From: an uncultured Blautia sp.
Lineage (GTDB): Bacteria; Bacillota; Clostridia; Lachnospirales; Lachnospiraceae
NCBI RefSeq assembly: GCF_934424005.1
Contig: NZ_CAKRXI010000002.1
Coordinates: 60,493 to 124,492 of the forward strand
Reading direction: 5' to 3'
Length of the DNA stretch: 64,000 nt
The notes under the pieces were generated by a model. It saw only the letters and a program-made list of their open reading frames with translations. It did no database searches and was not told the origin of the DNA. Position numbers and translations under genes: made by a program. Below are positions 43,182 to 53,099 of this stretch, in pieces; positions within the stretch are counted from its first letter, which is position 1; the number at the start of each line of letters is the position of its first letter.

Positions 43182-43190
43182 ATTATAGCA
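43182..43190 (-). promoter_or_regulatory. Extended -10 promoter of the methyltransferase gene
   Basis: On the minus strand, TGC-TATAAT (TATAAT at 43187-43182) has no good -35, which fits an extended -10 promoter. Confidence 0.55.
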
Positions 43191-43462
43191 TGTGCCGTGT
43201 GGGATTGCCATAGAAAAATCATTCGACCCGATTTATCCGATTTATATACAGAGCAGATCTGGAGATTATAAAACCAGTAGTGTTTACAGGCATGATCCTG
43301 AAAATAATAAAAAGAAGACATCTTTCGCCAGAACTCGAAATTGTCTCAGAAGAAAAGTTGTGCTATTTTCTATATATATTCTTTTCCGGCAGTTCTGTCG
43401 GAGATTTTCCCAAATACAATATTAATGTAAGTAATGGAATCAAAATGCAGGAGGTAAAAGAA

Positions 43463-44203
43463 TTGAATCTGTTTGAGTACACGTACTGCGGGAACTACAA
43501 CCGGCAGATACAGAATCTGGCCAGAATCGTCCCGGAAAAATGGAGCTTTGGCGGCAATGATGACAATGGAATCCTGAAAGGGTATCTTGAGCATACATTT
43601 CAGCGGGTATATGAAGAAGAAAAATTATTGGAGACAGAGGAATACGCAATTTTTAATACAGGACTTTTTAATATGTATTATCAGCCGGTATACGCATATT
43701 TTATCCCAAATCTGGTGCCGGACAGGCAGAGATGGTTTCTGGACGGCTTCTACACAGAATATCATTTATTAAAATCAGGAATTGTCAATCTTCCGAAACG
43801 TGCGGAATATGTAACAGATCCGGCAGAACTTATTTTTGATACCGGACTGGATATCGTGCCTCAGTATGAACATATTTTTGAAGAAACGGAGAATTGTCAG
43901 AGACTTCCGGAGACGATTCGCGGCAGTGTGATGAAAGTACAACTGTTTGACGGCGCCCTGCGGCAGACAAAAAGAATGCTTGAGGCTGATTATCGGACAG
44001 CCATTCCGCAATATTATAACCATGGAATCCAGTTTCTCATTCCTGTTTGTCTGCAAAATCCGGACAGAGCTGATTTGGCACTTGCCTGTGTAAAGACAGA
44101 GGATGGGAGAAAATACCTGGGCAGGACATGTCTGACATTAAAAATGGCATATCATAATGCAAGACTGCTGGCAAAAATCCACAGCAGCTGGCTTTATCCA
44201 TGA
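43463..44203 (+). CDS. DUF3825 domain protein
   Basis: This 246-residue soluble protein resembles DUF3825 proteins: an N-terminal LNLFEYTYCGNYNRQIQNLA, the LARIVPEKWSF block, ILKGYLEHTFQRVYEEEK, and a C-terminal ARLLAKIHSSWLYP. The function of the family is unknown; it occurs near RNA- or nucleotide-related domains in some bacteria. I chose the TTG at 43463 because AGGAGG lies 8 bases upstream; the in-frame ATG at 43445 has no ribosome site. It stands alone. In the upstream gap (43191-43462) I see only AT-rich sequence and the methyltransferase leader. Confidence 0.75.
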   Translation: MNLFEYTYCGNYNRQIQNLARIVPEKWSFGGNDDNGILKGYLEHTFQRVYEEEKLLETEEYAIFNTGLFNMYYQPVYAYFIPNLVPDRQRWFLDGFYTEYHLLKSGIVNLPKRAEYVTDPAELIFDTGLDIVPQYEHIFEETENCQRLPETIRGSVMKVQLFDGALRQTKRMLEADYRTAIPQYYNHGIQFLIPVCLQNPDRADLALACVKTEDGRKYLGRTCLTLKMAYHNARLLAKIHSSWLYP

Positions 44204-44282
44204 AAAGATGATCACAGTAACAAAGAGTGATACAGGAAAACCTTCGTTGAAAATCAACTGTACAAAAATCTCGCAAAATCTA

Positions 44283-44311
44283 TTGAAATCATAACGTTTT
44301 TATGATACAAA
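44283..44311 (+). promoter_or_regulatory. Promoter of the second pot operon with a 19-bp palindromic operator
   Basis: TTGAAA (44283-44288) and TACAAA (44306-44311) are spaced 17 bases apart. The palindrome ATCATAA-cgttt-TTATGAT (44288-44306) fills the spacer exactly, as expected for a repressor site. A second small dyad, GTTGA/TCAAC, lies near 44246. Confidence 0.65.
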
Positions 44312-44377
44312 AATAGGGTTGTTATTAATGATTTTTCTTATGAAAAAGAGGGGATACTTTTTAGGGAGGAACAGCCA

Positions 44378-45451
44378 ATGAGCAATAAGCTGATCGACTT
44401 GATCGACATTTCCAAATCCTACGGGATGCAGACAGTTCTGGATGAACTGAATCTTTATATCAGGGAGAATGAATTCCTGACATTACTTGGTCCGAGTGGA
44501 TGTGGAAAGACTACTACACTTCGTATTTTGGGAGGATTCGAGACACCGGATAAGGGGCGTGTGATCTTTGACGGGCAGGATATCACGAATCTTCCGCCGA
44601 ATAAGCGTCAGCTGAATACCGTATTTCAGAAATATGCGTTGTTTACTCATATGAATATTGCGGATAACATTGCTTTTGGATTAAAGATAAAGAATAAAAG
44701 CAAACAGTATATTTATGACAAGATCAAATATGCATTGAAGCTTGTGAATCTGGATGGTTTTGAGAACCGCATGCCGGATTCTTTGAGTGGTGGACAGCAG
44801 CAGCGTATTGCAATTGCACGTGCGATCGTAAATGAGCCGAAGGTACTGCTTCTGGATGAGCCGCTCGGTGCGCTGGACCTGAAACTTCGACAGGATATGC
44901 AGTATGAGCTGATTCGTCTCAAAAATGAGCTGGGGATCACCTTTCTGTATGTAACACATGATCAGGAAGAGGCACTTACCATGTCTGATACGATCGTGGT
45001 CATGAATCAGGGGTATATCCAGCAGATCGGAACACCGGAAAAAATCTACAATGAGCCGGAGAATGCTTTTGTAGCGGACTTTATCGGTGAGAGTAATATC
45101 ATTTCTGCGACAATGGTTCAGGATCGTCTTGTTAAGATTCTGGGTGTCAATTTCCCGTGTGTGGATGAAGGGTTTGGACAGAACAGACCGGTTGACGTCG
45201 TCATCCGCCCGGAAGATATCGATCTTTTGAAACCGGGGCAGGGAAGCATTGACGGTGTAGTCACACATATGATCTTCAAAGGTGTACATTATGAGATGGA
45301 AGTCATGGCGAACAACTATGAGTGGCTGGTACACAGCACAGATATGTTCCCAGTTGGAACTGAGGTTAGCATTCATGTGGATCCGTTTGATATCCAGATC
45401 ATGAAAAAACCGGAATCGGAAGATGAGGAGGCGGTAAACATTGAAGAATAA
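44378..45451 (+). CDS. potA: Polyamine ABC transporter ATPase PotA (system 2)
   Basis: This 357-residue ABC ATPase is paralogous to the one at 35397. It has Walker [28 protein letters not shown], signature [14 protein letters not shown], Walker [13 protein letters not shown] and a TOBE-type C-terminal domain. RBS AGGGAGGA lies upstream. The stop overlaps potB2 by 11 bases. Confidence 0.94.
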   Translation: MSNKLIDLIDISKSYGMQTVLDELNLYIRENEFLTLLGPSGCGKTTTLRILGGFETPDKGRVIFDGQDITNLPPNKRQLNTVFQKYALFTHMNIADNIAFGLKIKNKSKQYIYDKIKYALKLVNLDGFENRMPDSLSGGQQQRIAIARAIVNEPKVLLLDEPLGALDLKLRQDMQYELIRLKNELGITFLYVTHDQEEALTMSDTIVVMNQGYIQQIGTPEKIYNEPENAFVADFIGESNIISATMVQDRLVKILGVNFPCVDEGFGQNRPVDVVIRPEDIDLLKPGQGSIDGVVTHMIFKGVHYEMEVMANNYEWLVHSTDMFPVGTEVSIHVDPFDIQIMKKPESEDEEAVNIEE

Positions 45452-46256
45452 ACGTTTGCTTGCCGGTCCGTATCTGTTCTGGTCCGTGTCCTTTGTAGTG
45501 ATTCCTCTGCTGGTAATTGTGTATTATGCATTTACCAGTGATGAGGGCAGCTTTACATTTTCCAATCTGGCACAGATCACGACACCGGAGAATCTGAAGG
45601 CACTTGGCATGTCCATCCTTCTGTCATTTTTGAGTACGGCAATCTGTTTGATCCTGGCATATCCGCTGGCAATGATCCTGAGCCAGAAACAGGTAAACCA
45701 GACAAGTTTTATTGTGTTGATATTTATTCTGCCAATGTGGATGAACTTCCTTCTCCGTACACTGGCATGGCAGACATTACTTGAAAAGAATGGTGTCATC
45801 AACAGTATTTTAAGTTTCCTGCATTTGCCGGCACTGGAGATCATCAATACACCATATGCCATCATTCTTGGAATGGTATACAATTTTCTGCCGTTTATGG
45901 TGCTTCCAATCTATAATGTACTGATCAAGATTGACAGAAATGTTATCAATGCAGCGCGTGATCTGGGAGCCAATTCCGTACAGACTTTCTGGAAGGTTAT
46001 TTTTCCACTGAGTATTCCGGGCGTGATCAGCGGCATTACGATGGTGTTTGTACCGGCGCTGACAACTTTCGTTATTTCTGACCTTCTTGGAGGCGGAAAG
46101 ATTCTTCTGATCGGTAATGTCATTGAGCAGTCATTCAAACAGAACAGCAACTGGCATGTCGGAAGTGGTCTGTCACTGGTACTGATGGTATTTATCATTG
46201 CAAGTATGGCACTTGTGGCGAAATACGATAATGAGGATGGGGGTGCGGCATTTTGA
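45441..46256 (+). CDS. potB: Polyamine ABC transporter permease PotB (system 2)
   Basis: This 271-residue permease has six membrane segments and EAA loop [19 protein letters not shown] (near residue 170). The start is the TTG at 45441 with GAGGAGG 9-10 bases upstream, inside the potA2 end. It overlaps the next gene by 4 bases. Confidence 0.92.
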   Translation: MKNKRLLAGPYLFWSVSFVVIPLLVIVYYAFTSDEGSFTFSNLAQITTPENLKALGMSILLSFLSTAICLILAYPLAMILSQKQVNQTSFIVLIFILPMWMNFLLRTLAWQTLLEKNGVINSILSFLHLPALEIINTPYAIILGMVYNFLPFMVLPIYNVLIKIDRNVINAARDLGANSVQTFWKVIFPLSIPGVISGITMVFVPALTTFVISDLLGGGKILLIGNVIEQSFKQNSNWHVGSGLSLVLMVFIIASMALVAKYDNEDGGAAF

Positions 46257-48133
46257 TCAGAAAATATTTACAGAAGATATACCTTGCCCTTATTTTTATC
46301 CTGTTATATGCTCCGATTGTGACTCTGGTCGTGCTGTCTTTTAACCAGTCAAAGACACGTGCAAAATGGGGCGGATTTACGTTGAAATGGTATAAAGAAC
46401 TGTTCCAGAATGAACAGATCATGAGTGCTTTTTATACGACGCTGATCATAGCCTTTATTTCAGCGGCAATTGCGACGATTATTGGTACAGCTGCCGCGAT
46501 CGCCATTCAGGGGATGAAACAGAAGTGGAAGACCATGTACATGGGACTTACCAATATTCCTATGATGAATGCGGAGATCGTGATGGGTGTGTCTTTGATG
46601 CTTCTTTTTATCGCATTTCATATGACGCTTGGTTTCGGAACGATCCTGATCGCGCACATTACGTTTAATATTCCGTATGTGATCTTAAGCGTGGCACCGA
46701 AGCTGAAACAGACGAATCGCTATACATATGAAGCAGCACTTGACCTTGGTGCATCTCCGCTCAATGCTTTCTTCAAAGTCGTTTTCCCGGATATTGTACC
46801 TGGAGTGCTTTCCGGATTTATGCTGGCATTCACCATGTCGCTGGATGATTTTGTCATCACACATTTTACAAAAGGGCCTGGAATCGATACGCTTTCGACC
46901 AAAATTTATACAGAAGTTCGTAAGGGTATCAAACCAGAGATCTATGCACTTTCCACGATTATGTTTGTGACGGTTCTTGTTCTTCTGATTCTGGTGAATT
47001 ATTCTCCGAAGGAAGAAGAGGAGAGCGCAGTCAGAAAGAAAGTCCGCAGACCATCCAAAGTCAAAAAGATCCTGATTCAGAGAGTCATTCCGGTGGCAAT
47101 CTGCATCGTCTTTATTGGTGGTGGATTTTACTATGCAAAAGAAAGCGATGTTCTGAATGATGAGAAACTGGTTGTATATAACTGGGGCGAATATATTGAT
47201 CCGGAAGTTCTGACAATTTTTGAGAAAGAAACGGGTATTGATGTCATCTATGAAGAATTTGAGACAAATGAGATTCTGTATCCAAAGATCAGTTCCGGTG
47301 CAATTGCTTACGATGTAATCTGTCCGAGTGACTATATGATCCAGCGAATGATTGAGAATGATCTGCTTTCAGAGATTAATTTTGATAACATTCCGAATAT
47401 CAAGAACATTGGTGAACAGTATATGGAACAGTCAAAGCAGTTTGACCCGGAGAATAAATATTCCGTACCATACTGCTGGGGAACTGTTGGTATCCTCTAT
47501 AACAAGACTATGGTAGATGAGCCAGTGGACAGCTGGTCAATCCTCTGGAATCCGAAATATAAAGACAGTATTCTGATGCAGGATTCTGTTCGTGATGCAT
47601 TTGGCGCGACATTGAAGTATCTTGGCTATTCTCTGAACTCTACTGACCTTGATGAGCTGACGGAGGCCAAGAACCTTTTGATCGAGCAGAAACCTCTGGT
47701 GCAGGCATATGTCATTGACCAGGTGCGCGATAAGATGATCGGAAATGAAGCTGCACTTGGAGTGATCTATTCCGGTGAGGCAATTTACACACAGAAAGAA
47801 AATCCGAATCTGGAATATGTAATTCCGAAGGAAGGTTCCAATATCTGGATCGATTCCTGGGTAATTCCGAAGAATGCGGAGCATAAAGAAAATGCAGAAA
47901 AATTTATTAACTTCCTCTGCAGACCGGATATTGCGTTGATGAACTTTGAATACATTACGTATTCTACTCCGAATGAAGCAGCGAGAGAACTGATCGAAGA
48001 TGAGGATATCCGGAACAGCGAGATCGCATTCCCGGATCTTTCTAAATATGATAATCTGGAAACATTCCAGTATCTTGGAACAGAGGCAGACCAGGTGTAT
48101 GGTGATCTCTGGAATAAAGTAAAATCTTCATAA
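46253..48133 (+). CDS. Fused polyamine permease and binding protein PotC-PotD
   Basis: In this 626-residue fusion, residues 1-255 form a PotC-type permease (LYAPIVTLVVLSFNQSK; EAA loop EAALDLGASPLNAFFKVVFP; LAFTMSLDDFVIT). A basic linker and a seventh membrane segment follow (RVIPVAICIVFIGGGFYYA, about 280-300). Residues 305-626 form a PotD-type binding domain (LVVYNWGEYIDPEVL, ETGIDVIYEEF, YDVICPSDYMIQRM). The binding domain is thus tethered outside the membrane next to its own permease. The start is the TTG at 46253. There is no frame break across the join, so this is a true fusion. It ends the system 2 operon. Confidence 0.93.
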   Translation: MIRKYLQKIYLALIFILLYAPIVTLVVLSFNQSKTRAKWGGFTLKWYKELFQNEQIMSAFYTTLIIAFISAAIATIIGTAAAIAIQGMKQKWKTMYMGLTNIPMMNAEIVMGVSLMLLFIAFHMTLGFGTILIAHITFNIPYVILSVAPKLKQTNRYTYEAALDLGASPLNAFFKVVFPDIVPGVLSGFMLAFTMSLDDFVITHFTKGPGIDTLSTKIYTEVRKGIKPEIYALSTIMFVTVLVLLILVNYSPKEEEESAVRKKVRRPSKVKKILIQRVIPVAICIVFIGGGFYYAKESDVLNDEKLVVYNWGEYIDPEVLTIFEKETGIDVIYEEFETNEILYPKISSGAIAYDVICPSDYMIQRMIENDLLSEINFDNIPNIKNIGEQYMEQSKQFDPENKYSVPYCWGTVGILYNKTMVDEPVDSWSILWNPKYKDSILMQDSVRDAFGATLKYLGYSLNSTDLDELTEAKNLLIEQKPLVQAYVIDQVRDKMIGNEAALGVIYSGEAIYTQKENPNLEYVIPKEGSNIWIDSWVIPKNAEHKENAEKFINFLCRPDIALMNFEYITYSTPNEAARELIEDEDIRNSEIAFPDLSKYDNLETFQYLGTEADQVYGDLWNKVKSS

Positions 48134-48149
48134 ATCTACAGAATTTACA

Positions 48150-48180
48150 AGAGGTTTCCGCTGAGGAAACCTCTTTTTTT
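48150..48180 (+). terminator. Terminator of the second pot operon
   Basis: The perfect 10-bp stem AGAGGTTTCC/GGAAACCTCT with loop GCTGA and seven Ts. Confidence 0.95.
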
Positions 48181-48181
48181 G

Positions 48182-48210
48182 ATGACAGACAAAAAAGAGA
48201 GTGTTATACT
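48182..48210 (+). promoter_or_regulatory. Promoter of the pel-cotH operon
   Basis: ATGACA (48182-48187) and TATACT (48205-48210) with a 17-base spacer, leaving a short leader of about 35 bases. There is no riboswitch in this leader. Confidence 0.65.
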
Positions 48211-48250
48211 AGATGCAAAAATGGCTTTGTAAGGCAGGAATTAATATTTT

Positions 48251-50371
48251 ATGAGGATATTACTGGTTGGAAACACAGGCTATATTACAAATGAATTTAT
48301 AGAAGAAGCTTTTCCGGAATGTCAGGTTTTCATTCTTGGAGATAGCATACTGAAAACGAATCGCAGAAAAAATATAATTGTAAGACCATTTCCTGAAAGC
48401 GAGGAAGAAACAGAAGATATTTTTTATACTTATGAATTTGAGAAAATCGTCTATTTTTCAAATTATCTGACCTTCCATGGAGAACTGGAGGGAGAATCTG
48501 AAATGCTGCGCAAAGTTCTCCAGTATTGTAAGGGAAAAGAGAAAGTCCATATTCTATATCTAACAGGTCCGGAAGGGGGATATGATGCCCCGACAGGAAA
48601 AACGCTTCTGGTTTCCGGAGCAGAAGAATTATGCAGAAAATATGCTGAACTGTATGGGATGAAAGTGAAGATCATCCGGTCATTATATTTATATTCTGAG
48701 AAATATAAGTCTGATTACTTTAGCAAAATTTTCTTTATGATGAAAGAAAAGGGAAGGATTGTGTTTTCGGAAAATCGGGTGCAGGGTATTTATTTTCTGT
48801 GCATGCGGGATCTGGCTTCTTTATTATATAAAGTTTTTGATAATTGGAATGATGAAGAAGAATATTTAAATATTCCGGATGTTTTTCATAATACGATGCA
48901 GGATCTGGGGGATGCGTTAAAAAATCTGAGTCCTTATCAGCGAGTGGAATATAAAGGAACTTCTGCGGTGGAAGAAATATCTGCAGATGACAGAGTTATC
49001 CGCTATCGATATGGCTGGTTTCCAAAGCTCTCTGTATTGGATGAACTTCCGGAAATGTATGATAATTTTCAAAAACAGCAGGATCTGAAACCCGGACGAC
49101 TGGATGGACTGAAACAGTTTTTGAAGATTCATCAGGGAGTTTTCCGAATTCTGGAACTTTTGCTGGGATTTCTGGCGTTTCAGTGGCTGAATCATCTGGC
49201 AGGAAATCAGGCACAGTTTAAGATGATCGATCTTCGTCTTGTTTTTGTTGTTCTTTTTGGAAGCCTGTATGGATTGAATTACGGGATTGCGGCTGCTGCG
49301 TTGGAAACAGTTTCTCTGCTCTATGCATATGAAGAGCAGGGGATTGGATGGTATACATTGTTTTATGAGCCGACAAACTGGATTCCCTTTATTTTTTACT
49401 TCGCAATTGGTGCAATCTGTGGTTATGTAAGGATGAAAAATAAGGAAAATACAGAGTTTGTCAGTTCAGAAAACAGGCTGCTCGAGGAGAAATTCCTGTT
49501 TGCCCGTGAGATGTATCAGGAGACGCTGGATGACAAAAAGATGTATAAGAAACAGATTCTGGGCAGCGAGGACAGTTTTGGAAAGATATTTGATATCACA
49601 AGAAAACTGGATATCGTTCAGCCGCAGGAGCTGTTTCTTGAAACGATGCATGTGATGGAGGAAGTACTTGAGAATAAAACATTCGGTTTTTATGCACTGA
49701 ATCAGAGGACTGGATATGGAAGACTGGAAATGGCTTCTTCCGGTATGCAGAAAAAATATAAGAATTCCGTGAAACTGAGTGAATATCGTCTGGCACTTGA
49801 GGTACTGGAACAGGGTGAAGTCTGGGTAAACAGAGAATTTCTTGATGGTTATCCGATGTATCTTGCCGGGATCCGAAGAGACGGAAAACTTGTTATGCTG
49901 GTAAGTATCCGAGACGTGCAGATCGAACAGATGACACTCTATTATCTGAATCTGTTTAAGATTTTATGTGGCCTGATCGAGGCTTCTTTGCTCCGTGCAC
50001 TTGAATATCAGGAAGCGATTGAATATAAACAGTATATAAAAGGAACACATATTCTGAAAACAGAATATTTTGAAGAGAGACTGAAAACACAGCATGATAT
50101 TAGGGAACAGAAACTGGCTTCCTATGAACTGCTGGAACTGAAGCATCCGGGAATGACGATGGAAGAGGCGGATGAAGTTTTATGCGGTTGTGTACGTGAA
50201 AATGATATCTGGGGAATTTCGGAAGAAAACAGATTATATCTGATTCTTGTACAGACAGACCAGGAATCACTTCCGATTGTAGTAGAAAGACTGAAACGTG
50301 CCGGATTTATCTGTAAACGTCTGGACGCACAGATTGAACAGGAGACAGAGACAATGGAGGAAAAATCATGA
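48251..50371 (+). CDS. pelD: PelD-like c-di-GMP receptor fused to an N-terminal epimerase-like domain
   Basis: This 706-residue protein has three parts. Residues 1-265 form an extended-SDR/epimerase-like domain (ILLVGNTGYITNEFI; VSGAEELCRKY), lacking a clear canonical GxxGxxG and YxxxK. Residues about 290-395 hold hydrophobic membrane segments (FRILELLLGFLAFQWLNHLA and FGSLYGLNYGIAAAALETV). A GAF region then leads to a degenerate GGDEF domain whose active site reads SEENR, preceded by an intact inhibitory-site RxxD (Arg649-Asp652 in RENDI). Inactive GGDEF plus RxxD is how PelD senses c-di-GMP to switch on Pel synthesis. It is the first gene of a nine-gene overlapping run; its stop overlaps pelE by 4 bases. 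Confidence 0.82.
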   Translation: MRILLVGNTGYITNEFIEEAFPECQVFILGDSILKTNRRKNIIVRPFPESEEETEDIFYTYEFEKIVYFSNYLTFHGELEGESEMLRKVLQYCKGKEKVHILYLTGPEGGYDAPTGKTLLVSGAEELCRKYAELYGMKVKIIRSLYLYSEKYKSDYFSKIFFMMKEKGRIVFSENRVQGIYFLCMRDLASLLYKVFDNWNDEEEYLNIPDVFHNTMQDLGDALKNLSPYQRVEYKGTSAVEEISADDRVIRYRYGWFPKLSVLDELPEMYDNFQKQQDLKPGRLDGLKQFLKIHQGVFRILELLLGFLAFQWLNHLAGNQAQFKMIDLRLVFVVLFGSLYGLNYGIAAAALETVSLLYAYEEQGIGWYTLFYEPTNWIPFIFYFAIGAICGYVRMKNKENTEFVSSENRLLEEKFLFAREMYQETLDDKKMYKKQILGSEDSFGKIFDITRKLDIVQPQELFLETMHVMEEVLENKTFGFYALNQRTGYGRLEMASSGMQKKYKNSVKLSEYRLALEVLEQGEVWVNREFLDGYPMYLAGIRRDGKLVMLVSIRDVQIEQMTLYYLNLFKILCGLIEASLLRALEYQEAIEYKQYIKGTHILKTEYFEERLKTQHDIREQKLASYELLELKHPGMTMEEADEVLCGCVRENDIWGISEENRLYLILVQTDQESLPIVVERLKRAGFICKRLDAQIEQETETMEEKS

Positions 50372-51264
50372 CAGGAACGATGATTGCCTCGTTCTTTCTT
50401 GTATTCCATCTGATCGTGTGCATTCTGACATGGACAGGAATAAAAACAGGAATGCTTAAGGCAAAACGTTATCTGATGATTCCGGTGATCCTTGTTCCGC
50501 CATGGGGCTTTTTCTGTGTTTTGTTTCTTCATTTTCAGCTTTTTCTGGGAAAGGAAAATACCCGGGAGCTCGGTGTAGAGAAATTAAAAGTTAATGCACA
50601 GTTATACCAAAATAACTTTCAGATGCGGGAAGAGAGCGATCAGGAGATCGTTCCTCTGGAGGAAGCACTTCTGATCAATGATCCAGAACTTCGAAGACAG
50701 CTGATCATGAATATTCTGAATGATGATCCGTCTCAATATATGGAAGTACTGGAACAGGCACGAATGAATGAGGATGTCGAAGTAGTACATTATGCGATCA
50801 CGGCGATGGTGGAACTTTCAAAAGAGTATGACAACAGACTGCAGAAACTGGAAAGAAAGTATGCAGGAAATTCTGATGATCCGAAGATTCTGGATGAATA
50901 CTGTGATTTTATGGAAGAGTATCTGCAACAGGGGATTCTGGAGAAACAGATTGAGCAGATGCAGAGAAACCAGTATGCACAGCTTCTGGAAAAACAGTTT
51001 AAGAGAAAAAAGACGTTGCATATTTGTGTCAGTCTTGTTGAGAACTATATGAAGTTAAGAGAATATAACGAAGCCGGCAGGATTCTTCGTTTTATGGATG
51101 AGAACTGGCACCGGAGTGAAGAGTACTGGGTTCACAGAATTTTCTGGCTGGCAGAGCAGAGAATGGGAAAAGAATTACAGAAAAGTTTGAATCAGATGAA
51201 AGAAGAACACATTTATTTATCTTCGGAGAGTAAGGAGGCTCTTGCCCTTTGGGTAGATTGGTAA
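50368..51264 (+). CDS. pelE: PelE-like membrane protein with helical repeats
   Basis: This 298-residue protein has two N-terminal membrane segments (residues 5-25 and 36-56) and then a charged, helical, TPR-like cytoplasmic part (from residue 70; EALLINDPELRRQLIMNIL, EDVEVVHYAITAMVELS, YMKLREYNEAGRILRFM). In Pel systems PelE bridges PelD and PelG in the inner-membrane synthase complex. Sequence conservation in the family is low, so the call leans on position between the PelD-like and PelA-like genes and on the TM plus TPR layout. Confidence 0.75.
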   Translation: MTGTMIASFFLVFHLIVCILTWTGIKTGMLKAKRYLMIPVILVPPWGFFCVLFLHFQLFLGKENTRELGVEKLKVNAQLYQNNFQMREESDQEIVPLEEALLINDPELRRQLIMNILNDDPSQYMEVLEQARMNEDVEVVHYAITAMVELSKEYDNRLQKLERKYAGNSDDPKILDEYCDFMEEYLQQGILEKQIEQMQRNQYAQLLEKQFKRKKTLHICVSLVENYMKLREYNEAGRILRFMDENWHRSEEYWVHRIFWLAEQRMGKELQKSLNQMKEEHIYLSSESKEALALWVDW

Positions 51265-53096
51265 AAAATATCAGGAAATTTCAGTTTAAGGGAATGCTTG
51301 TGATTCTATGCTGTTTTCTGGTAATGGGACTGCTTCTGTTTATGGAACGGGCAGGAATCCAATACCAGGAAACGGTAAGACAGATCTCTTATATTGACAG
51401 GGATAAAACAGTTACAGAAAAAACAGCTGTAACCCCGCAGAAAAAGACCTGTCTGGTTCTGCGGGACAGTGGGCAGGACAACAGCAATCTGGCATGGGAA
51501 CAGTTTGAACGGATTCTTATGGATATGAGGGTCGGCTGCGATGTTATTGATATTCAAGAGCAGACGGTTCCGGAATTCAAAGATTATGAGATGGTCATTG
51601 TACTTATGAGTGATCTGAATCCACTGAAGGAAACTGTGCTGGATCTCTGTCAGTGGGTATACAGCGGTGGAAATGTCTGGTTTCCGATGACACTGCAGAA
51701 AGATCTGTATGTATCTATGATCGAGCAGAAACTGGGAGTAGTATCGTCCGGAAATACTTATGCGATAGTTGACAGTATTTATTTTGATCAGGATTTTCTG
51801 ATCGGCGGCGGACAGGCATACACAGTTACGGATCCATATGAGTCTGCGTGGGCAGTTCAGCTGAACGAGAACGCAAAGGTATATGCATGGATTGGTGATC
51901 AGAAAGGAATACCGCTGATCTGGGAGAATGCATATGGAAGTGGAAAATTTGTAGTAGACAATTTTGGCTTTTATACAAAAGGAACCAGGGGATTCTATGC
52001 GGCTTCTTACAGCCTTCTGACAGAATGTGGGGTTTATCCGGTCATAGATGGCTCTGTTTTCTATCTGGATGATTTTCCGTCACCGGTACCGGGAGGAGAC
52101 GGAACGTATGTTAAACGGGATTATGGAACCAGTATTGCGGATTTTTATACCAATATCTGGTGGCCGGATATGATGGATCTGGCGGCCCGGCATGGTGTGA
52201 AATATACAGGTGTGATCATTGAGAATTATGAAGATAAGACAGACGGAGAAGTAGAGAAGCAGGCCGATTCAGCGAGGTTTCAGTATTTTGGAAATATGAT
52301 CCTGCATCAAGGTGGCGAGCTGGGATATCATGGATATAATCATCAGCCATTGACGATCTCGAATGTTGATTATGGAGACGCGCTTCCCTACAATACCTGG
52401 ATCAGTACAAAGGCAATGGAAAATGCGGTCACTGAACTGATTCGCTTTGGAAAAGAAATGTTCCCGGGAACGGTATTGTCTGTATATGTTCCTCCATCCA
52501 ATGTACTGTCGGAAGAAGGAAGAAAACTTCTGGGAGAAAAATTTCCGGAGATCCGTACGATTGCCAGTACGTATTTTTCAGGTGATTTTGCGTATGAGCA
52601 GGAATTTGAAGTTGCAGATGACGGTGTGGTGGAACAGCCACGAATCATTTCCGGTGGCATCATTGATGATTTCATGCAGATGGCAGCTGTATCAGAATTG
52701 AATATGCATTTTGTAAATAACCATTTTATGCATCCGGATGATCTGCTGGACGAGGACAGAGGTGCTGCCCTTGGTTGGGAGAAACTAAAACAGCGTCTGG
52801 ATGAATATATGACATGGATGAATGATGCGGCACCGTCGCTCAGAAATCTGACGGGATCTGAACTGTCAGGCGCAATACAGCGGTATGGTGCACTGACTGT
52901 TGAAAAAGAAATCACGGAAAATCAGATAAAATTTCATCTGGGGAATTTTTATGATGAAGCATATCTGATGGTTCGCATCAATGATGGCAGCCCTGCAAAC
53001 GTGGAAGGCGGTGAGCTGACACATCTGACGGGAAATCTGTACCTGCTTCATGCGCAGAAGAGTGATGTAACGATTGAGAGAGAATACGAGGAGTAA
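51249..53096 (+). CDS. pelA: PelA-type DUF2194 polysaccharide deacetylase
   Basis: This 615-residue protein has one N-terminal membrane anchor (residues 15-33) and a large extracytoplasmic part. A flavodoxin-like/glutamine-amidotransferase-like region comes first, then a CE4-like deacetylase core with metal-binding LDDFPSP (Asp274, Asp275) and YHGYNHQPL (His361, His365), and a C-terminal beta-rich region. DUF2194 proteins fill the place of PelA deacetylase in monoderm pel loci, where Pel (a GalNAc/GalN-rich polymer) is partly deacetylated. I use the TTG at 51249 (AAGGAGG 10 bases upstream, inside pelE); there is no ATG alternative before the anchor. The hydrolase domain of Pseudomonas PelA is not evident. 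Confidence 0.8.
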   Translation: MGRLVKNIRKFQFKGMLVILCCFLVMGLLLFMERAGIQYQETVRQISYIDRDKTVTEKTAVTPQKKTCLVLRDSGQDNSNLAWEQFERILMDMRVGCDVIDIQEQTVPEFKDYEMVIVLMSDLNPLKETVLDLCQWVYSGGNVWFPMTLQKDLYVSMIEQKLGVVSSGNTYAIVDSIYFDQDFLIGGGQAYTVTDPYESAWAVQLNENAKVYAWIGDQKGIPLIWENAYGSGKFVVDNFGFYTKGTRGFYAASYSLLTECGVYPVIDGSVFYLDDFPSPVPGGDGTYVKRDYGTSIADFYTNIWWPDMMDLAARHGVKYTGVIIENYEDKTDGEVEKQADSARFQYFGNMILHQGGELGYHGYNHQPLTISNVDYGDALPYNTWISTKAMENAVTELIRFGKEMFPGTVLSVYVPPSNVLSEEGRKLLGEKFPEIRTIASTYFSGDFAYEQEFEVADDGVVEQPRIISGGIIDDFMQMAAVSELNMHFVNNHFMHPDDLLDEDRGAALGWEKLKQRLDEYMTWMNDAAPSLRNLTGSELSGAIQRYGALTVEKEITENQIKFHLGNFYDEAYLMVRINDGSPANVEGGELTHLTGNLYLLHAQKSDVTIEREYEE

Positions 53097-53099
53097 AGA

